Shown: positions 59,637 through 64,000 of the stretch, one piece after another | Position numbering within the stretch: position 1 is the stretch's first letter | Layout: every line of letters begins with the position of its first letter | Assembly: GCF_002904335.1 (NCBI RefSeq) | Contig: NZ_PPHF01000074.1 | Span: 496,001 to 560,000 of the forward strand | Direction of reading: 5' to 3' | Length of the DNA: 64,000 bases | Source: Amycolatopsis sp. CA-126428 | GTDB taxonomy: Bacteria; Actinomycetota; Actinomycetes; Mycobacteriales; Pseudonocardiaceae | Translations under genes and position numbers: made by a program | The notes under the pieces: generated by a model | Told to the model about the DNA's origin: nothing | The model's database searches: none | The model's input: the letters and a program-made list of their open reading frames with translations, nothing else

Positions 59637-60742
59637 AGGTCCTGGTCGCCCCGGACAAGTTCAAGGGGTCGCTGACCGCGGCCGAGGTGGCGTCGGCGGT
59701 GGCCGCGGGCCTGGCCGACGTCCACCCGGCGGCGCTGGTCCGCACCCTCCCGGTGGCCGACGGCGGCGAGGGCACGGTCGACGCAGCCGTCGCCGCCGGG
59801 TACGAGCGGGTGCGGGTCCCGGCGCGAGGGCCGACGGGGGCGCCGGTGACGGCGTCCTACGCGGTGCGCGGGGACACCGCGGTGGTCGAGCTGGCGGAGG
59901 CATCCGGCCTGCACTTGCTGCCCGGCCCACCCCAGCCGCTCACGGCGACCAGCGCGGGAACCGGCGACGTCATCGCGGCGGCCATCCAGGCCGGCTGCCG
60001 CCGGATTGTCCTGGGCGTCGGCGGCAGCGCCTGCACCGACGGCGGCGCGGGCATGCTGACGGCGCTCGGCGCCCGCCTCCTCGACGAGGGCGGACGCGAC
60101 CTCCCACCAGGCGGTGCGGCCCTGTCCCGCCTCGCCTCACTGGAGGTGCCCCGCCTGTCCGAAGTGGACATCGAACTGGCGAGCGACGTGGACAACCCCC
60201 TGTACGGACCGCGCGGCGCCGCGGCGGTGTACGGCCCGCAGAAGGGCGCATCCCCCGCCGACGTCGCAGCCCTGGACGCGGCGCTGCGGCACTGGGCATC
60301 GATCGCAGGTCCGGAGTTCGCATCCCACCCGGGTGCCGGAGCGGCCGGGGGAGTGGGCTATGCGGCAATGGCCCTGCTGGGAGCCCGCATGCGGCCCGGC
60401 ATCGAGCTGCTCCTCGACCTCCTCGGCTTCGACGCGGCCCTGGCCGGCACCGCACTGGTGATCACGGGCGAGGGATCGCTGGACAACCAGACGCTCTCCG
60501 GCAAGGCCCCGGCGGGAGTGGCCCGGGCCGCGGCAGCCCGGGGCATCCCCTGCATCGCGGTATCCGGCCGCTGCCGGCTGTCTGCGGTCCAGCTCGGGAA
60601 CGCGGGCATCTCGGCCGCGTACGCGCTGACGGACCTGGAGCCGGACCCGGCACGCTGCATGGCGGAGGCGGCACCGCTGTTGCGTCGTCTCGCCCACCGA
60701 GTGGCGCTCGACCACTGCCCGCCACCCGGAGCGAACAACTGA
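59633..60742 (+). CDS. glxK: Glycerate 2-kinase
   Basis: A 369-residue GK-I family kinase. Signature regions are VLVAPDKFKGSLTAAEVA, PVADGGEGTVDA, VLGVGGSACTDGGAGML, SDVDNPLYGPRGAA and ITGEGSLDNQTLSGKAP. It phosphorylates D-glycerate to 2-phosphoglycerate, closing the path glyoxylate, tartronate semialdehyde, glycerate. It is coupled to the preceding AtzF-C-like gene, so its expression follows purine genes rather than the hyi-glxR-gcl operon. Confidence 0.9.
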   Translation: MKVLVAPDKFKGSLTAAEVASAVAAGLADVHPAALVRTLPVADGGEGTVDAAVAAGYERVRVPARGPTGAPVTASYAVRGDTAVVELAEASGLHLLPGPPQPLTATSAGTGDVIAAAIQAGCRRIVLGVGGSACTDGGAGMLTALGARLLDEGGRDLPPGGAALSRLASLEVPRLSEVDIELASDVDNPLYGPRGAAAVYGPQKGASPADVAALDAALRHWASIAGPEFASHPGAGAAGGVGYAAMALLGARMRPGIELLLDLLGFDAALAGTALVITGEGSLDNQTLSGKAPAGVARAAAARGIPCIAVSGRCRLSAVQLGNAGISAAYALTDLEPDPARCMAEAAPLLRRLAHRVALDHCPPPGANN

Positions 60743-60754
60743 TACCCAAGATTT

Positions 60755-60768
60755 GTTACCATCGTAAC
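60755..60768. promoter_or_regulatory. Putative TetR autoregulatory operator
   Basis: GTTAC-CATC-GTAAC is an inverted repeat ending 1 bp before the TetR start codon. A repressor bound here would block its own transcription. Confidence 0.6.
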
Positions 60769-60769
60769 C

Positions 60770-61465
60770 ATGGCAACGAAGACGGCGCTGGACACCCGCA
60801 TCCGCATCCTCGAAGCGGCGGCGGCCCTCCTGGCGGCGGAGGGCCGCGACGGTCTGTCAACCCGAGCGGTCAGCGCGGCGGCGGGCGTCCAGCCCCCAGC
60901 GTTGTACCGGTTGTTCGGAGACAAGGACGGCCTGCTCGACGCGGTCGCGGCGTACGGCTTCGACGAGTACTCGAAGAGCAAGCGCGCAATGGGCTCAACG
61001 GGCGACCCGGTGGAGGACCTCCGCCGAGGCTGGGACTTGCACCAGGAATTCGGGCTGTCCCGCCCGGAGTTCTACGTGCTGATGTACGGAGACGCCCGCC
61101 CGGGCCGCACATCGCCGGCCGCCCGCGAAGCGGAGGCGATGTTGCGAGCCATCATCGAGAGGGTAGCGGCGGCGGGCCGCCTCCGGGTGAGTGTCGAGCG
61201 AGCGGCAAGGTTGACGCACGCGGCGGGGATGGGCGTCGTCCTGACCCAGATAGCAACACCAGAGGACCAGCGCGACCCCGACCTGTCGGAAACGGCCCGC
61301 GAGACGGTGCTATCCCGCATCCTGACCGGAACACCAGAGCCACAGGGCTCAGACCTACCGGAGCGAGCAATCGCCCTACGAGCAGGCCTCGAAGGCACAA
61401 CGGCCCTGACCAAGGCAGAGCGCACCCTCCTGGCAGAGTGGCTGGACCGCATAGCGGACGCGTAG
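60770..61465 (+). CDS. TetR-family transcriptional regulator
   Basis: A 231-residue TetR regulator. The N-terminal helix-turn-helix reads IRILEAAAALLAAEG, LSTRAVSAAAGVQPPALYRLFGDKDGLLDAVA. The C-terminal ligand domain is helical and unremarkable. It is the last gene on this side and follows glxK by 27 bp. The overlapping inverted repeat indicates autoregulation; further targets are unknown. Its codon use is less strictly G/C-ending than that of its neighbours, with many A-ending codons in the second half. Confidence 0.85.
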   Translation: MATKTALDTRIRILEAAAALLAAEGRDGLSTRAVSAAAGVQPPALYRLFGDKDGLLDAVAAYGFDEYSKSKRAMGSTGDPVEDLRRGWDLHQEFGLSRPEFYVLMYGDARPGRTSPAAREAEAMLRAIIERVAAAGRLRVSVERAARLTHAAGMGVVLTQIATPEDQRDPDLSETARETVLSRILTGTPEPQGSDLPERAIALRAGLEGTTALTKAERTLLAEWLDRIADA

Positions 61466-61549
61466 GCAACCCCCAGGCCTGAACCAGCCCCCGCCCCAGC
61501 AAAACTCGCCCCTCCGACGCACCTCACCCCCCTCGGAACCCAGGCCCCC

Positions 61550-61598
61550 CGCAACCCCGATCCGAAGGCCGTAGTCACAATCCGGCTTCGGGGTTGCG
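61550..61598 (+). terminator. Terminator hairpin after the TetR gene
   Basis: CGCAACCCCGA (61550-61560) pairs with TCGGGGTTGCG (61588-61598), an 11-bp stem, with additional partial pairing of CCGAAG/CTTCGG inside the loop. Confidence 0.55.
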
Positions 61599-61711
61599 AA
61601 GAGCGGCAGCCTCGGCCCGCAGACATCAGCGGCGGCGACCAGCAACCGCAAGAGCACTCAACAGAATCGATCCAGTCCGATCAGACATTGCCCCCACCTC
61701 AAAACCAGCCC

Positions 61712-61736
61712 AATATGTTGCCGCCCACAACATATT
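61712..61736. promoter_or_regulatory. Operator-like inverted repeat before the GH15 gene
   Basis: AATATGTTG-N7-CAACATATT is a perfect 9-bp inverted repeat in GC-rich surroundings, 28 bp before the start codon. Its symmetry and position suggest the site of an unidentified dimeric regulator. Confidence 0.6.
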
Positions 61737-61764
61737 AACCCGACAGAGCCGTCAAAGGGGCCCG

Positions 61765-63990
61765 ATGATCAGCTGGAAAGCACTCCTGGCCGCCACCGGA
61801 ACAGCAATCCTCCTAGCCGGAGCCCTCCCCACCCCAGCCCAGGCGACGGGCACCGCAACAGACTGCTGCGGCAGCGGAGCCTCCTGGTCAACGGGCAACA
61901 AATCCGCCCTGGGCACCGCCACAAGCCCGAACAGCCCAGTCTGGTTCACCGTCGCCGACGGCATAACATCCGAAGTCTTCTACCCCCGAGCCGACATCCC
62001 CAACACCCAGGACCGCCAGTTCGTCGTCACCGACGGTGCAACATTCGTAGACCTGGAGCGCGACGCCACCGACCACGTCGTGACCATGCCCGACGAGAAG
62101 GCCCTCCAGTACACGATCACGAACACGGCCAAGAGCGGCAAGTACCGCATCACGACGGACTACATCACCGACCCGGCCCGCGCAACGCTCCTCACGAACA
62201 CCCGCTTCCAGTCCCTCGACGGCGGCAGCTACCGCCTCTACCTGCTGGCCAACCCGTCAATGGCGGGCGGCGGAGCGAACGACAACGCCTGGTGGGACTC
62301 GTCCGGTGCCCTCATGGCCGCCGGAACCGAGACGCTCTTCGGCGGTACAGCAACGACGGTCGTCTCCGCCCTCCGCGTCTCGACCGGCTTCACCGCACAC
62401 GACAACGGCTACAGCGGCGCGGCCAGCGACTGCCTGGTCGACCTGCGCGCCGACAAAACCTTGAACAACCAGTTCGACACGATCTCCGGCACCGGCAACG
62501 TCGTCCAGTGTGGACAGATCCCGGTAGGCACCGACACGACCTTCACCGTCGCACAAGGCTACGGCGACACGGCGGCGGCCGCCACGTCCACCGCGAGTGC
62601 CTCGCTGAGCACCGGCTTCACGGCCGTGGCCAGTTCCTACCGCAGCGGCTGGAACTCCTACGTGAACTCCCTCAAGCCCGCCCCGGCCAGCGTCTCCGGA
62701 GACACGCAACGGCGTCGCGCCTACTACGTCGCGGCCATGGCCCTGAAGACCGCCGAAGACAAACAGCACCCGGGTGCGAGCGTCGCGGGGCTCGCCACCC
62801 CCTGGGGCAACTTCACGAACGGCGACCAGCTCAACGACGGCTACCACCGCGTCTGGGGCCGTGACCTCTACCAGCAGGCCACCGGGCTCCTGGCCGCGGG
62901 CGACGCCGCGCAGGCCAAGCGGATGGCCCAGTTCCTCTGGAACGCGCAGTGGATCGGCAGCCCCACGGCCGGCGACGGCACGACGTACCCGGCAGGGTCT
63001 TTTCCGCGCTACAGCCCGGTCTCCGGCGTTGCGGGGGCGAGCGCCCAGCAGCTCGGCTGCTGCGAACAGCTGGACCAGGACGCCGACGCGATCCTGCTGG
63101 CCTGGCTGACCGGCCTCACCGACGCCCCGACCTACGCCAAGGTCAAGACGACCGCGAACCACATCGTCTCCACCGGCCCGGACACCACCGAGCGGTGGGA
63201 GGAGCAGTACGGCAAGTCGCCGTCCTCGGTGGCCGCGGAGATCGCCGGGCTGATCGCGGCCGGGGCCATCGCGCGGGCGAACGGTGACACGGCGAGCGCG
63301 TCGACGTGGGAGTCCACCGCGGACTCGTGGCGGAACTCCCTGGCCGGCTGGACCGTCACGACGTCCGGCTACTGGGGTGGCCACACCTACTACGAGCGCC
63401 TCGACCGCGCCGGCAACCCGAACGACACCGCGACCATCTGCTTCGACGAAGGCTGCTTCTACGAACACGACGTCACCGACTTCGGCTTCCTCGACCTGGT
63501 GCGGCTCGGCATCCGCCCGGCCGGGGACGCGACGATCGCGAACTCGGTGGCGCCGACGGCCGCCGCCTCGGACGGCAACTCGGCGATGCAGGTGACACTG
63601 CCGAACGGCGACGTCTACTTCCACCGCTACCCGCACGACAACTACGGCGAGAGCACGGCGAACTGCGGGGGCTGGCCGGCCGGCGGCGCCCAGCGGTTCG
63701 GGCGGCTGTGGCCGGTGCTGTCGGGGGAGCGCGGGCAGTACGAACTCGCCAACGGCCGCTCGGCCGCCGTGTACCTGAAGTCGATGGCGGACTCGGCCAA
63801 CGGCGGCTACTTCGTGCCCGAGCAGGTCTGGGACCGCGCGGACGTCGCCTGCTTCGGCCTCGGCCGGCCGACCGGCAGCGCGGGCCCGCTGATGTGGGCC
63901 GAGGGCCAGTACCTGCGGCTGGCACAAAGCATGGACGCGGGCCACAACCTCGACACGCCCTCGATCGTCAAAACCCGCTACGGCACCTGA
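61765..63990 (+). CDS. Secreted GH15 glucodextranase/glucoamylase-like enzyme
   Basis: A 741-residue exported enzyme. ATG 61765 follows AAAGGGG and begins a signal peptide ending AQA (about residue 29). Residues ~45-300 form a glucodextranase N-terminal beta domain (SPVWFTVADGITSEVFYP). The (alpha/alpha)6 catalytic barrel follows: WGRDLYQQATGLLAAGD, TTERWEEQYG (Glu479/Glu480 as probable acid) and GPLMWAEGQYLRL (Glu713 as probable base). It would release glucose from alpha-1,6 or alpha-1,4 glucans outside the cell. The stop is 10 bp before the window end. The first ~270 codons use more A-ending codons than the rest. Confidence 0.85.
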   Translation: MISWKALLAATGTAILLAGALPTPAQATGTATDCCGSGASWSTGNKSALGTATSPNSPVWFTVADGITSEVFYPRADIPNTQDRQFVVTDGATFVDLERDATDHVVTMPDEKALQYTITNTAKSGKYRITTDYITDPARATLLTNTRFQSLDGGSYRLYLLANPSMAGGGANDNAWWDSSGALMAAGTETLFGGTATTVVSALRVSTGFTAHDNGYSGAASDCLVDLRADKTLNNQFDTISGTGNVVQCGQIPVGTDTTFTVAQGYGDTAAAATSTASASLSTGFTAVASSYRSGWNSYVNSLKPAPASVSGDTQRRRAYYVAAMALKTAEDKQHPGASVAGLATPWGNFTNGDQLNDGYHRVWGRDLYQQATGLLAAGDAAQAKRMAQFLWNAQWIGSPTAGDGTTYPAGSFPRYSPVSGVAGASAQQLGCCEQLDQDADAILLAWLTGLTDAPTYAKVKTTANHIVSTGPDTTERWEEQYGKSPSSVAAEIAGLIAAGAIARANGDTASASTWESTADSWRNSLAGWTVTTSGYWGGHTYYERLDRAGNPNDTATICFDEGCFYEHDVTDFGFLDLVRLGIRPAGDATIANSVAPTAAASDGNSAMQVTLPNGDVYFHRYPHDNYGESTANCGGWPAGGAQRFGRLWPVLSGERGQYELANGRSAAVYLKSMADSANGGYFVPEQVWDRADVACFGLGRPTGSAGPLMWAEGQYLRLAQSMDAGHNLDTPSIVKTRYGT

Positions 63991-64000
63991 CCCGCCCCTC

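Larger units (their letters stand above)
61466..61764. other. Intergenic region before the GH15 gene
   Basis: About 300 bp, strongly C- and A-rich on the plus strand. It holds the TetR terminator hairpin (61550-61598) and a 25-bp operator-like inverted repeat (61712-61736). I see no gene in it. Confidence 0.6.

Overview
The window is very GC-rich and has dense, often overlapping operons (ATGA/GTGA start-stop overlaps), many GTG starts, an Lsr2 nucleoid protein, an EspR-like regulator and an MAB_1171c-type membrane protein. This points to a soil actinomycete. Pseudonocardiaceae, and Amycolatopsis in particular, is my best guess from gene content and style, but no rRNA or tRNA is present to confirm it. 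I saw no tRNA, rRNA, insertion sequence, CRISPR array or prophage.

Layout. (1) 0.6-12.8 kb: an L-rhamnose utilisation locus. A LacI-type regulator diverges from an operon for an ABC importer (ATPase, two permeases, binding lipoprotein), mutarotase, rhamnose isomerase, a fused rhamnulose-1-phosphate aldolase/dehydrogenase, an extra fucose/arabinose-isomerase-like protein and rhamnulokinase. A promoter and LacI-type half-palindromes lie in the gap. (2) 12.8-14.9 kb: a NarL-type two-component pair whose sensor kinase gene carries an apparent -1 frameshift. (3) 15.0-23.4 kb: a second LacI regulator with secreted carbohydrate-active proteins (CBM35-GH31, DUF305 lipoprotein, DUF1996 protein, CBM32-GH5/GH2-like hydrolase). 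The palindrome GAGAGCGCTCTC precedes the regulator, the DUF1996 gene and the CBM32 hydrolase, so a small local regulon is predicted. (4) 23.4-30.9 kb: VOC protein, AraC regulator, an EspR-like/HExxH peptidase/7-TM cassette, a 2H phosphoesterase, a zinc-ribbon protein, SOS-boxed DNA polymerase IV and Lsr2. (5) 31.4-53.3 kb: a large C1/C2 acid locus centred on oxalate: two OFA-family transporters, FdhD, LysR, SucCD-like ligase, a TPP-dependent CoA lyase/decarboxylase, formyl-CoA:oxalate CoA-transferase, an ADP-forming acyl-CoA synthetase, a FadR-type GntR regulator, a PanE-like reductase, a three-gene NAD-linked Mo formate dehydrogenase, and hydroxypyruvate isomerase, tartronate semialdehyde reductase and glyoxylate carboligase. 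A shared 16-bp motif occurs before one OFA gene, before the lyase gene and before the reductase, with a diverged copy before the GntR gene. (6) 53.6-60.7 kb: purine catabolism (three-subunit xanthine dehydrogenase, guanine deaminase, AzgA-type permease, AtzF-C-like protein) and glycerate kinase. (7) 60.8-64 kb: a TetR regulator and a secreted GH15 glucodextranase-like enzyme.

Working model. Oxalate enters through OFA transporters and becomes oxalyl-CoA by Frc. One branch decarboxylates it to formyl-CoA and then formate, which the FDH oxidises to CO2 with NADH. The other branch would reduce oxalyl-CoA to glyoxylate through the PanE-like protein, as described for PanE2 of Methylobacterium extorquens. 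Glyoxylate from this branch, and from purine breakdown, would flow through Gcl, GlxR and glycerate kinase to 2-phosphoglycerate. Three details do not fit textbook enzymes: the lyase looks more like a 2-hydroxyacyl-CoA lyase than classical Oxc, the Gcl carries the canonical catalytic Glu that E. coli Gcl lacks, and the FDH catalytic chain is split so that its Mo-proximal [4Fe-4S] module sits on a separate gene.
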